Origin: Nymphaea colorata
Taxonomy: Eukaryota; Streptophyta; Magnoliopsida; Nymphaeales; Nymphaeaceae
Length of the DNA stretch: 64,000 nt
Direction: 5' to 3'
Assembly (NCBI RefSeq): GCF_008831285.2
Contig: NC_045141.1
Coordinates: forward strand, 22,724,742 to 22,788,741
In this document: positions 24,869 through 36,517 of the stretch, in pieces
How positions within the stretch are numbered: the stretch's first letter is position 1
How the letters are laid out: every line of letters begins with the position of its first letter
Notes under the pieces: model-generated
Told to the model about the DNA's origin: nothing
The model's database searches: none
What the model saw: only the letters and a program-made list of their open reading frames with translations
Translations under genes and position numbers: made by a program

Positions 24869-27536
24869 GCTGATACAGTGATACCCTTTTCACCTACATG
24901 AAAAGAATCCATTTACAGAGTAGCCTTCATTCATCTTTGGGCTGGTCCACTTTGGAGAGTGTAACTTGAGGTCTTCTCTCCTTGTTTTTATTTATTATTG
25001 TAGGGCATCACCTTATGCACTGTCATTTATGTTTTTACTAGTGGCTATGGTTCATGTTCGCATTGGTCTTGCTTTTGATGCTTCTTGGTTGCTTTCTGTT
25101 TGTTGTAATATTTGTCATTTGGAAATTTACTTTGTGAACCAATAGTCATGGTTTTGCAAATGTATTTTAGAAACTGAGTTCATGAACTCATGGGTTTGAC
25201 AGTTCCTCCAATGGTTGGCAGCTGGGTTTATCTAAGAACTATCTATAGGGGTGCTGGGTTTATTGGTGGGTTTCACATAAACGATGTAAACAAAGTCTTT
25301 CTAAGAAAATTTCCCATGAGATTGGAACCATCACATGCCGAATAGACTGATTCAGAGATCCAATTGAATTGATTATAAAGCGGTAGGAGCTATTGTTGTA
25401 TACAATCTTTAGAAAAGATAAACAGAGGGGATCCTGCAGGAAGAGGAACATTCACTTACTCCTGTATTATTGTGTGTCTGACTCTTATTGTTTGTTGTTC
25501 TTCGTCTTCCTTTACAATACTTCTTTTGCTTATGACGATATTGTCCACGACAATGTAAGGCCGTAAATACAAGCCCCTTGAACCTCACGAAGAACCATGT
25601 CTTAGTAGAGTTCCAAAAGAGGTTTTGTAACTCATGGCCAACTTTCACTAGATTGGTTATGACACTTTGGCGTTCTTAGTTCACACAATCTAAGGATCTC
25701 AAAATCGACCATATAGGCATTTCATCTATTCAGGGCTTGTTTGTTCGTCTGGACAGTTTGTCTATGGACACATGGTTTGAGGCAGGCAGTCAGCAGGATC
25801 TTCTATTATATACCATTCGTTCATAGTAACACAGCATGTTTGAAATGGATGTGCATGCTGAAACTATTTGTTCAGTATGTTTTTTTTCGGGCAGAAGGGA
25901 GATGTTAAAATTACATGTAGGACCATGTATTCTTTAGCATATTTGACCATGCTTCCCCCACAAATCATGTTATATTGTATTTCAAGTCTAACTATATTTC
26001 ACACCTATTATTGTAAATATTATTATTTAATGTTAAATATTTTATGTTTACAATTATTTTGTGTAAATAAAATTATTGTGAATCCTACATCCCATGGTCT
26101 AATGTGTTTGATATTCCAAAATGTTGCTGGAATCATGGTATATGATCCTTACTGACTAAATGTGACCAGAACCAGCAAGGTCATTTATCATCTTCAGGAG
26201 CATCCTCCTGCATATCCAGATTTCAACTTTTGCTTCCCGTGACGAATGGTATGCAGGTGTGAATAATCAAATCTAGAATCCAAGAAAAGTTACCCACAAT
26301 TTGCATTATAATTTGTCAAAATACGACATTTTCTTCACCTAAGAACAATATAAACAACAAACACGACATTGATCTTGCAATTAGTGGACTCGACAACATA
26401 ATCGGATGATAGACCATTCTTTGTCAAGATACGATCGCTGTTAAAAATGCACGCTACAATGGACAGATTTCCTCCTTAAGGAAAGCTGATTAGTCCCATG
26501 ATAGAAATACATGATCTAGAAAATGAAAGTGAAAAACTCATTTCAAATATATACCTGCACATGATGCAAAAGATTTGTGTTTTATTATGAACTAAAGAAG
26601 TTGACTCTCCTACGGTTCATCACATCTATTGGCATGAAACGGGAGCACTGCTTTAATGGCAGCATAAATGGTGGAATCATTTAAAAGTTTCAAGCATGGT
26701 CTGTCACCTTCTCCCTATTGCCTTTTGGGTTCAGTGGAGCTACACTAAGAAGAATGAGATGTTAACAATTCCATGGTTGATTATGTATTTTAATCCGAGG
26801 ACACCTCCTTCAGTCTTGGCTTTATCACCAACCTATGCATACTTCTGCCCCACCCCAACCATAAACAGAAAATTTCATCAGAGTTTTTCTTGTGTTCAAC
26901 CTGATTCTTGTTCCACCTCCAATGTTTTTAGCTGTTGCGGGAAAGGATGTAAAACACCTGAACTTGGATTCGATCCCAGTCTTTTACTGAAACTTACTTT
27001 ATCAGAATATTCTAATGTAATAGAATTGATTCCGAATCGGATTTAAACTCTACCCGATAAAATGAATTGGATAAAAAACGCATATGATCCGACATTTATC
27101 GTTAATTTGCTTATATTTTAATCGAATCGCAGTTGGATATTGAACTTCAAAAATGAATCACTGACTCGTTAAGTTCATAATCAGTTTCAATTCTCCGTCT
27201 GTAGAACTGGGATCAGGATGATAATCAACTATACCTCATCCATGAGGTCTCCAATTGAGTAATCCCAAAATCAACACTCATCAATACCACCACCATGGCT
27301 CGAACTGAAGACGTGGTTACTACACACCACCTAACTCTATCTCTTGTACTACCCATCATTTGGTACGTACAAGACTCTTAGGTGTGAGATCCATAAGAAA
27401 TCATATTGGTCATTCATCTTTCTTGTATACCTTATAAGATGTGGATTTTTATAGTTCTTCCGACCTTACTCTGGTTGCTCAAACCTCTCACACATGCAGC
27501 TCAATGTATTTCTGGATAGAGGACTTCAACTCCTCG
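24869..27536 (+). other. Spacer downstream of LTPG (copy A)
   Basis: No gene recognised; mostly collinear with 52534-54956. Copy A alone has 25743-26138, and A and B hold unrelated sequence at about 26590-26960 and 53950-54120. ORFs at 25409-25648 and 26696-27046 lack recognisable features. Confidence 0.5.
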
Positions 27537-28742
27537 ATATATCTATATAAGAATGTGTTCAATCCGCCTAGTTCCTCGTCTTTTGTTAAAAATAAAAAGG
27601 ATGATCTGCTTTTGCGTTTTGGCTTTTGCTGTTAAAAAGTGTATTGTCAGCACTCAGCATCAATTTTTGAACGGTGTAAACTGTTGATTTTCAGCAACGT
27701 CAATGTGGAACAAAAGCCGCAGCGGAAAAATCGAAGATCTATGTGAGTGGGCTTCATAAAACTTTTCAATGAGCGAAACAATGTTGTTTTTTCTAATTTT
27801 AATATGAAAGTGTGGCTTTTCAAAATTTCTAAAATTTTGTAAACAATTGATGATGCCAATAGTTGCTGCTGGTTTTTTTTTTTTAAAAAAAAACAAGATA
27901 GCCTCAAGGGGCTTGGGCTGCTTGGCAGACCTGCTCGGTCGCTAATAAATAGTTGGTTACTGGTTGGAGTGGCATGAGCATCAACTTCTTTATATTGGAG
28001 TGGAATGAGCATCAACCTCTTTGTGTTAATAAATTTGACACATGGATTAGGGATCCCATATCAAGCCCAGACCTCAGCCGTGGTGACAAAGCTGGGAGAA
28101 GACTTTACTCTTGACCATATCTACTTTTTCAGATATTCACATGTTCAGATTCAGATCCCGAATGCGGATGAAGAAAAATCATACCCTCTTTCCTGATAAC
28201 AATCAGCTTTAGAATTGAATTATATTTAAAACAGCATTAAAATCAAATTGGCCAGACCATCTATGCAATGAATTGATTGGTTCAAGTATCCATCCAATCG
28301 ATAAGGAATGAGCAAAAATATTAATATACAAACTGAAAAACTTAAAAGAGAAAAACACGTAAGCAAAATAATTGAAGTTCTTGTGTCTCACGCTTCTTTA
28401 TCGGACGTGAAAGAATCGTAGAACGGTTTCCACCGTCAATTCCTGAAGTTCGGCTGAGCTCCACGGAGAAGGATTGAGTGGATGATTTCATCGGCTGCCA
28501 ACTTTTGGTTCTAATTCTATACTGATCAGTCCCTATTTTTTTTCTTAATATTTCTATCTTCAATTGTTTGATAAGGACCAATTTCTATCATTTTCTAAAA
28601 TACAACTACAGCAGATTCAAATAGTGGAAGTAATACTTTTCCCGACGACAAAAGAAGGCGGAAATTAAGTAGATATATGGTTGGTTCAAAATTTTCCAAA
28701 ATTGCTTAAAGTTAAAGGTATGAGCATGAAAGGAAAATCTTC
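27537..28742 (+). repeat. Block X (forward copy)
   Basis: This 1.2-kb block recurs inverted at 30571-31736 with high identity; for example, a 79-codon frame (28342-28581, minus) is identical to 30732-30971 (plus). Its first 680 bp also form the right end of duplication copy B (54957-55853). It ends at GAAAATCTTC (28742), matched by GAAGATTTTC at 30571. No coding function is recognised. Confidence 0.92.
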
Positions 28743-28753
28743 CAAGTGAAAGC

Positions 28754-30124
28754 AACAAATGCCAGCTAATGAAAGTTTGAGTTTCTTTTCTCCCGAGGGA
28801 GACTTGTCACCTGGTTACCTGGCTGCTTCTTGGAGTCACTTGAAAACTCTCCGGAAGTGACATTTCCGTGAACCTAGTGCCCGATTTGGGATAGACGTTG
28901 AGCTTTATAGTCGAGCAACCAGAGGAATGGTGGCGGTGGCAATTACCGGAAGCTCCCTGCGTTTTCTTCTCCATTGATCATTTGAAACAGGGGCTGTGGG
29001 AGCTCTTCGACCATGGGAGAGCTAAGAGGCAGATTTCAGCGGACGTGCATGATACTGTGTCGTCTTCCCTGCTGCAAATCGACAACCAGAGGCTCAAATC
29101 CATGTTAGTGTCATCGATCTCCACAATACTAGCTAGTTTGAGCGTTGTGTCCCAATCAGACTGCGCCATCACTGCTGACGCCCTCAACGATTTCCACCAG
29201 TTGGATCTAACGTTGTTGGTAGATCGGGTGAAACCTTCCGAATCACAGGATTGTAGGATCATTCGGCATAGACCTGCTGGTGATAGTGAAGAACTAATTA
29301 CGATTCTCCATTGGATCGAGTGGTGACCTGCCGATTGTGAATCGATCACCATTTACTGTTACATGGGAGTTGATCTTTGTATTCTTACTTGCAACGAGGG
29401 ATCATGGAGAAATCAGAAGGAAATCGAACGAATCCCGTCTCATTGAACTACTCCATGTTTGGTTCCCCTGTTTTGCCAACCAGTCTCTAATCAATTGTAA
29501 ATCTGAAGCAAACAGGACCTGCTTCTGGCAAAGAAAAAATGGCATCATCTTCCTAGCATCCCCACGGTCAATCTGAGCTTAACGTGCTAAATCCGTGCCC
29601 AAACGAGAGAGAAATCGATCGATGAACAGTATGCTGTTTGGACCATTGTTCTGCCGCCTACCTTTGTCTGATCAGAGGCAAATCTGAAGAAATCTGGAGT
29701 TCCTTTCGACAAACGGACACTTGGAACACCTTCCCAACATCCCTGCGGAGCTTCTGAACTTGATTTGAGAAAATCCGATCAGTATCAAGGGAGATATCCT
29801 CATCAGGAGAATTCAGGCAGAAATCAGCGGTGATTTCCTGCATTCTCTGCCAGAACGACGGCAGCGACCCCAAATTCATCAAAAATTGAGGAAAACTTCA
29901 TGGACAGTGATATGACTTTCTTATGGTTGATTTTCCATGATGTTTTTGCTTCATTGCTGTTGATTAATCCGTGGAAACATGCTTTGATTGGCTGGAAATG
30001 ATATGAGATCAAGCGGCGGTCGTTTTCCTGCATTGACCTTGTTTTTGCTTGGCTTGAACCTGCGACCTGTTGGAGGAGAAAAGCTTCAACGACTTGACCT
30101 TAGAGAGCTGATTTTGATATGGTC
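28754..30124 (+). repeat. Block Y (forward copy)
   Basis: This 1.37-kb block recurs inverted at 31738-33110 with more divergence than block X. It has mixed base composition and two overlapping ORFs (28898-29326 plus, 28978-29352 minus) with no family match. Both are broken in the inverted copy, so coding is doubtful. Inside, sequence at about 29446-29625 resembles 29626-29800 (both contain TGTTTGG, AAATCTGAAG and CATCCC...CGG in order), an old internal duplication. Confidence 0.88.
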
Positions 30125-30570
30125 TTTTGGGCGTCCTCTTGAGGATTTATGAGGAGAAGCATCACCGGATTGGGATTTAACCCCAGGAGTAGATGGAATT
30201 GGGCTGGAGCAAGCTTCGAATAATGCTGAAGCACGCGCGCTGCTGCCCTTAACTTCTCCTTTGTCTCCTCACGCTTAGATCATGATTCAATGACAACAAA
30301 GCATCAAGGACATATCAAGAACATAAATCAACTTGAGAGGATGGAGATTGTCACTTGGGTGAAAACCCAAATTAAAAGACAGATTTGAGTAGCAGCCAAG
30401 ATCCCTCTCGCTGGTCTGGGTTATGTCTTCTCAGGCTTCACAAGTACTCAAAAATCCGCTAAAAATCAACCGTAGCTTCGATCAGTGCAAAATTTGGATT
30501 GTAGCACCCTTGGATATATATGCAGACATGCTCCAAAAGACAGATTTGAGTAGCAGCCAAGATCCCTCTC
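30125..30570. repeat. Spacer between X-Y and x-y with a 37-bp direct repeat
   Basis: AAAAGACAGATTTGAGTAGC and the rest through ATCCCTCTCG occurs at 30374-30410 and 30535-30571. The second copy ends exactly where inverted block x begins, so it marks the rearrangement breakpoint. The remainder has no recognised content. Confidence 0.85.
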
Positions 30571-31736
30571 GAAGATTTTCCTTTCATGCTCATACCTTTA
30601 ACTTTAAGCAATTTTGGAAAATTTTGAACCAACCATATATCTACTTAATTTCCGCCTTCTTTTGTCGTCGGGAAAAGTATTACTTCCACTATTTGAATCT
30701 GCTGTAGTTGTATTTTAGAAAATGATAGAAATTGGTCCTTATCAAACAATTGAAGATAGAAATATTAAGAAAAAAAATAGGGACTGATCAGTATAGAATT
30801 AGAACCAAAAGTTGGCAGCCGATGAAATCATCCACTCAATCCTTCTCCGTGGAGCTCAGCCGAACTTCAGGAATTGACGGTGGAAACCGTTCTACGATTC
30901 TTTCACGTCCGATAAAGAAGCGTGAGACACAAGAACTTCAATTGTTTTGCTTACGTGTTTTTCTCTTTTAAGTTTTTCAGTTTGTATATTAATATTTTTG
31001 CTCATTCCTTATCGATTGGATGGATACTTGAGCCAATCAATTCATTGCATATATGGTCTGGCCAATTTGATTTTAATGCTGTTTTAGATATAATTCAATT
31101 CTAAAGCTGATTGTTATGCATTCGGGATCTGAATCTGAACATGTGAATATCTGAAAAAGTAGATATGGTCAAGAGTAAAGTCTTCTCCCAGCTTTGTCAC
31201 CACCATTCGGGGCTGAGGTCTGGGCTTGATATGGGATCCCTAATCCATGTGTCGCATTTATTAACACAAAGAGGTTGATGCTCATTCCACTCCAATATAA
31301 AGAAGTTGATGCTCATGCCACTCCAACCAGTAACCAACTATTTATTAGCGACCGAGCAGGTCTGCCAAGCAGCCCAAGCCCCCTTGAGGCTATCTTGTTT
31401 TTTTTAAAAAAAAAAAAACCAGCAGCAACTATTGGCATCATCAATTGTTTACAAAATTTTGAAAAGCCACACTTTCGTATTAAAATTAGAAAAAACAACA
31501 TTGTTTCGCTCATTGAAATGTTTTATGAAGCCCACTCACATAGATCTTCGATTTTTCTGCTGCGGCTTTTGTTCCACATTGACGTGGCTGAAAATCAACA
31601 GTTTACACCGTTCAAAAATTGATGCTGACAATACACTTTTTAACAGCAAAAGCCAAAATGCAAAAGCAGATCATCCTTTGTATTTTTAACAAATGACGAG
31701 GAACTAGGCGGATTGAACACATTCTTATATAGATAT
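30571..31736 (-). repeat. Block x (inverted copy of X)
   Basis: Reverse complement of 27537-28742 from end to end. Small indels and substitutions include a 10-bp CAAAATTTCTAAA-region difference and poly-T length. Confidence 0.92.
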
Positions 31737-31737
31737 A

Positions 31738-33110
31738 AAGACCAGATCAAAATCAGCTTTCTAAGGTAAAGTCGTTGAAGCATTTCTCCTCCAACAGGTT
31801 GCAGGTTCAGGCCAAGCAAAAATAGGGCCAATGCAGGAAAACAACCGCCGCTTGATCTCAGATCATTTCCAGCCAATCAAAGCATGTTTCCACAGATTAA
31901 TCAACAGAAATGAAGCAAAAACATCATAGAAAATCAACCATAAGAAAGTCAAATCACCATTTATGAAGTTTTCCCCAATTTCTGATGAACTTGGGATCAC
32001 TGCCGCTGTTCTGCCTGAGAATGCAGGAAATCACCGCTGATTTCCACCTGAATCCTTCCGATGAGGATATTTCCCTCGATACTGACCGAATTTTACTCAA
32101 ATCAAGTTCAAAAGCTCCGTAGGGATGTTGGGAAGGTGACCTAAGTTTTCGATTGTCGAAAGGAGCTCCAGATTTCTTCAGATTTGCCTCTGATCAGACA
32201 AAGGTAGGCAGCATAACAAAGGTCCGAACAACATGCTGTTTATCAGTTGATTTCTCTCTGGTTTGGGCACAGATTTAGCACAGGTTAAGCTCAGATTGAC
32301 CGTGGGGATGCTGGGAAGATGATCCCTTTTTTTTTTTGCCAGAAGCAGGTCCTGTTTGCTTCAGATTTATGATTGATCAGGGACTGGTTGGCAAAACAAG
32401 GGAACTGAACATGGTGTAGTTCAATGGGGTGGGATTCGTTCTATTTCCTTTTGATTTCTCCATGATCCCTTGTTGCAAGTAAGAATACATAGATCAACTC
32501 CCTTGCAGCAGAAAATGGTGATCGATTCGTAATCGGCAAGTCACCACTAAATCCAATGGATAACCGTAATCAGTTCTTCATCAGCAGGTCTACGCCGAAT
32601 GATCCTACAATCCTTCGATTCGGTTTCACCCCATCTACCAACAACGTTAGATCCAACTTGTGGAAATCGTTGAGGGCGTCACAGTGATGGCGCAGTTCGA
32701 TCGGCAACGCTCAAACTAGCAAGTATCGTGGAGATCGATGACACTAACCTGGATTTGAGACTCCGGTTGTCGATTTGCAGCAGGGAAGACGACACCGTAA
32801 TCAGTATCGCGCATGTCCGCTGCTTCTCCAAACGCTGAATCTACCTCTCAGCTCTTTGGTGGTCGAAGAGCCTGCAGAGCCCCGGTTTCAAACGATCAAT
32901 GGAGAAGAAAACTCAGGGAGCTTCCGGTAATGGCCATCGGCGCCATACCTCTGGTTGCTTGATTATAAAGTTCAACGTCTATCCCAAATACAGCACTAGG
33001 CTCACAGAAATGGCACTTCCGGGAGTTTTCAGGTGACTCCAAGAAGCCGCCAGGTAACCAGGTGACAAGTCTCCCGCAGGAGAAAAGAAACTCAAACTTT
33101 CTTTAGCTTT
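31738..33110 (-). repeat. Block y (inverted copy of Y)
   Basis: Reverse complement of 28754-30124. It is joined directly to block x at 31736/31738, so the end of Y meets the start of X. That junction does not exist in the forward copy. ORFs of the forward copy are disrupted here. Confidence 0.88.
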
Positions 33111-34202
33111 GCAAAAAGATAGGGTTACTGTTCATCTCAAAGCTTAATAGGCTGAGTGAACCGGTTCTAAACGTCTCGTCTCGAGACAACCAGAAAAACA
33201 CACATGAGACAAAGCATAATAAACTGTACATAGACTCGGTTTGACCGATTCAGTTAACTTTATTAGACTTAAACCAAGCCAACTCCTCGGTCTAGGCTGC
33301 CGCCGCGTAGTCCCACCTGGGTCCAAACCCACTTCACCTAGAACCGGTCTAGGTGGCCTTCTCTCTGTCCGTCTCGGTCTTTCTTCCTGAAACTGTCCAG
33401 AACTCCTTAACGTCCTCTGTTGGCCTGAGTGTGACTGTGCTACCTGTCTGTCCTCAAACTGTTCTAGACATCTGGACGCTTTCTGTTCCTGTCCAGTATG
33501 TGCAGTCACCGTATGTCTGTCTCGGCACAGACTGCTCATGTCCCGAACACAGTGATCTGGTCTCTTGGGCTGAGTCCAGGGAACCTGTTCTGGATTCCTG
33601 AACATCTCCTGTTCTGGTCCAATTTGTCCAGATGCCGTTCCCTTGTTCAGGTACAGTCTGTCCGCGTCAAGGACGTAACCCCTCTAGTCCACCGAGCTGT
33701 GCCTTGGGCTTCTCTTCATGCTGATCCAGAGGTGCAGGGTCCTCTAAACTACGCTCAATTACGTGTGGCTCGGGTTTGGTGAGGAAGACAACCTCACTTC
33801 GCTCGAGCTCCTTTGCGCTCTCCACATCCTCGATCGCAACCAATGCACCCACTGTTGTTGCTTGAGGCGGAATAGCCTCCCTTGCATTCGAAACACCTGT
33901 TACAACTAAAGCAGGAGAAAGGTTAGCTTCACAATGCCTAATCTCGCCCTCAACTGCGGGCTCTTTGCCCGCGCGGCGAGAGCGCGCGACGCTCTCGTCT
34001 CTCGGCAAGCTCCAAGGGAGGCCTGTATCAAATCCACCCCCATTGAATTGAGCTTGTCCCCAAGCTCTTTCTTGGCAATATTCGAGGATGGACTGCACCT
34101 TCCCTTTGGCAATGCATCTTGTGGTGCCAATCTGATTCCGCTGCACAGCTGAAAAATGTGTTGGACAAGAATATGTTGTAGAAAGTGAGGTCACAGAAAT
34201 TT
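33111..34202. other. GC-richer unclassified segment, possible retroelement tail
   Basis: Base composition is clearly richer in G and C than its neighbours. Two minus frames (33144-33605, 153 codons; 33667-34194, 175 codons) are open but have no recognised domain. The second is acidic/alanine-rich. Between them the minus strand is full of GTCTGGAC-like short repeats. Minus-strand GTCTAATAAAGTTAAC at about 33265 could be a polyadenylation signal. An eroded LTR element on the minus strand is possible, but no RT, integrase, PBS or LTR pair was found. Confidence 0.3.
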
Positions 34203-34608
34203 CCGTGGACTACTGAAGAAGATCAAATTTTGGTGGCTTACATCTAGAAATTTGGTCACAGAAATTGGATGGCGCTCCCTAATCAAGCTGGTAAGTTCCC
34301 CAGTTGGGTTTTTCTCTGCCAATGTGCAGATAGAATAGGGTACATATCAATAAAGGACGGTTCTTCCCATATGGGAACATTTATAATCATCTTATGGGAA
34401 GCTATACGGGAACATTTATAATCATCTTATGGGAAGCAATAAGGGAAGAACCGTCCCTTATTGATATGTACCCTATTCTATCTGCACATTGGCAGAGAAA
34501 AACCCAACTGGGGAACTTACCAGCTTGATTAGGGAGCGCCATCCAATTTCTGTGACCAAATTTCTAGATGTAAGCCACCAAAATTTGATCTTCTTCAGCA
34601 GTCCACGG
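34203..34608. repeat. Near-perfect 166-bp inverted repeat (hairpin)
   Basis: The left arm 34203-34368 is the reverse complement of 34443-34608 with two mismatches that I can see (an A/C near the outer end and an A/G near AAAGGACGG). The 74-bp loop holds two copies of GGGAACATTTATAATCATC plus TTATGGGAAG. Transcribed from either strand it would fold into one long duplex, the kind of substrate DICER-LIKE enzymes cut. It could equally be a MITE or a foldback made by template switching; no target duplication is clear. Confidence 0.93.
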
Positions 34609-35841
34609 TCCTTTCTTGACCAAATTCCTATACCATTTATTTCATCCTTGACTGCGTGTCACTCAGGAATTTCTTCTCCGTCATTCCTTTATAAATTTGA
34701 ACACGGAAATGTGGTTAGGCAAGTATTGCATTCTGACGGTGGGCATCACATACCCATTTTGTTACCTTCATGGGGTGGCATAAGTGGCGTGATGTTAGAG
34801 GACCTGTGTATGGAGAATTTTTGGTTTTAACTAGATGAATAGGCGTTGTTTGGTCTTATCAAATTAGTCGTAGTGGGATGAATCTAGACTTCTCTCATCC
34901 TCTCTAAGGTGAGTTTTCTGGTGAAACCAGGGAACCACAGCCCCACCGGTAACTTGTTTTATTCCTATTTCTGATGACCTTACTTCTAGTGAATGTGATG
35001 TCACATTATTAAATTGGCTTTGTAGAAACTGAGGTCAGATTAGATCATTAATGATTCATGAATAAAAAAACACTGAAAATGTGTGTTTACATAGCCAGAG
35101 ACTGGCATGGCTCGACCAGTTCTAAAGTTCCCAGCTTTTGAGTCATTGGAAGGGCCTGACGATGATACGTTTGAGCTGTCATGAAGAAAAAAGATTTTCG
35201 TCAATGCTTTGTCTTCCATGGGAACTTTCTCCATTGTAATCTGGTTCTTTTGAATTATATTTGATTTCATTGTCTTCACTGCAGCAGGATGAAGGAGTGA
35301 GGCCTTGGAAAGCACTTTGGTTTATCATTTATGTGACGTAGTTCAGTATTTAGTCTAGATCATGCATATGGAATTTTTTTTGGATTTTCTCCTTGCATCT
35401 GTATTAATAGAGTGAGAATACAAACCTTCATCCTGTACATGAAGGATTGGAGAAACAGAGAATTGAAATCAACCACTATTTAGAGTCTGTAGACTGTGGT
35501 TTCTTGTAACAATGGTGATGGTAGTTTTATATCGATGATAATTTTTTAGAACTCAAAATAGCTTTTCCAGGATTTTCTTTAGATGGAGATATCAACCATC
35601 TGCATTTACAGAGCTGTATATTGATTTTTTATTAGGTTGCTGAAAAAACTAAACCCATTTTGTTTCCAAAAAGAGAAGCTGATCTTGGTCTTATATCAAC
35701 ACATTGTTCTGGGATACTGTTTCCCAAGGACCAATGTAGATATGAACGATGTTTAAGTCATAATCATGCATTATCTGCTTGTTGTATTCATTTGATATGT
35801 GTAGTGGCCACATAAATTCGATCATTTGATATTTAATGTAG
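34609..35841 (+). other. Intergenic, no recognised gene
   Basis: Sequence before the RPN9 exon. The preceding RPN9 exons expected upstream were looked for and not found. Short ORFs (34489-34830, 35040-35315) have no recognisable features. Confidence 0.5.
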
Positions 35842-36116
35842 AAATGAGGATAGAGGAACCAATTTTGTATGTGAGGATGCAGATAGCTGCATTTAAGCTT
35901 GAACAAGGAGATCAGAAGGAATGTAAAAAACTTCTTGACGAAGGGAAGAGCAGTTTGGACAGCATGACTGATATAGATCCTTCAGTTTATGCAAGCTATT
36001 ATTGGATTTCATCGCAGTACCACAAATCTCGCCAAGAGTTTGCTGAGTTCTATAAAAGTGCTCTTCTTTATTTAGCATACACCACAGTGGAAACACTGTC
36101 AGGACCATTCAAACTG
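35842..36116 (+). pseudogene. Isolated exon of 26S proteasome subunit RPN9
   Basis: The open frame RIEEPILYVRMQIAAFKLEQ, then SSLDSMTDIDPSVYASYYWI, SSQYHKSRQEFAEFYKSALL and YLAYTTVE is the central part of RPN9 (PSMD13 family), a PCI-domain lid subunit of the 26S proteasome. It is flanked by AATGTAG (acceptor) and CTG|GTATCT (donor), so it is a genomic exon rather than a retrocopy. No other RPN9 exon was found within several kilobases on either strand, so this is a gene fragment. The frame is intact. An alternative is a real gene with very long introns, but upstream exons would have to lie beyond other unrelated fragments. Confidence 0.85.
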
Positions 36117-36133
36117 GTATCTCTCTGTCTCAG

Positions 36134-36166
<33 letters not shown>

Positions 36167-36500
36167 CACGTGCATTATGTTAAAATTGTCCATTGCCTAG
36201 ACTAATAATTATTTCAGTCAATGTATACATTATATTTCGGCAATAATTGTTTGTTCTATTTAAGGGTTTCAACGTTCTGATCTCTGGAATATTTCGTACC
36301 AATGGCTCGGTCCATTGTTAAGTTACGTGGCTTCTGGTAATTGAGTATTTACCTCACCTAAACATTGACATATGTTTTTCACCGTGTCCATTTTGTTGGT
36401 TTGTAGTCATGACCTTTGTCCTTCCATCCATTGGACAACTAGCTTATAAGACAAATGTGCACACTGATGGAAACTGTTATAGAGTTGATGAAGCTTGACT
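36117..36500 (+). other. Intron-like 3' flank of the RPN9 exon
   Basis: Begins with a CT/CA microsatellite (36125-36168). No further exon recognised. Confidence 0.45.
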
Positions 36501-36517
36501 TGTTTCACAGTCTTGAT

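Larger units (their letters stand above)
15017..28217 (+). repeat. Segmental duplication copy A
   Basis: This block is collinear with 41363-55853 in the same orientation. Matching landmarks (A/B) are the PMEI fragment 15017/41363, PMEI gene 16978/45468, 123-aa ORF 18401/46891, LTPG start 22194/51169, LTPG last exon 24768/52433, and the end of homology at AGAATTG, 28217/55853. Identity is high in genes and spacers. Differences are mainly indels: A lacks the 2,032 bp at 41423-43454 and about 470 bp at 49300-49765. A carries a LINE (about 22585-23755), an exon-2 insertion (23827-23997), about 400 bp at 25743-26138, and unmatched sequence at about 26590-26960. Confidence 0.93.

Noticed and set aside
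25409-25648. 79-codon Lys/Arg-rich minus ORF kept in both duplicates
   Set aside because: Conservation is expected from the recent duplication; replacing changes are frequent and no domain is seen.
28898-29352. 142- and 124-codon ORFs in block Y
   Set aside because: Neither matches a family, they overlap on opposite strands, and the inverted copy of Y breaks both.
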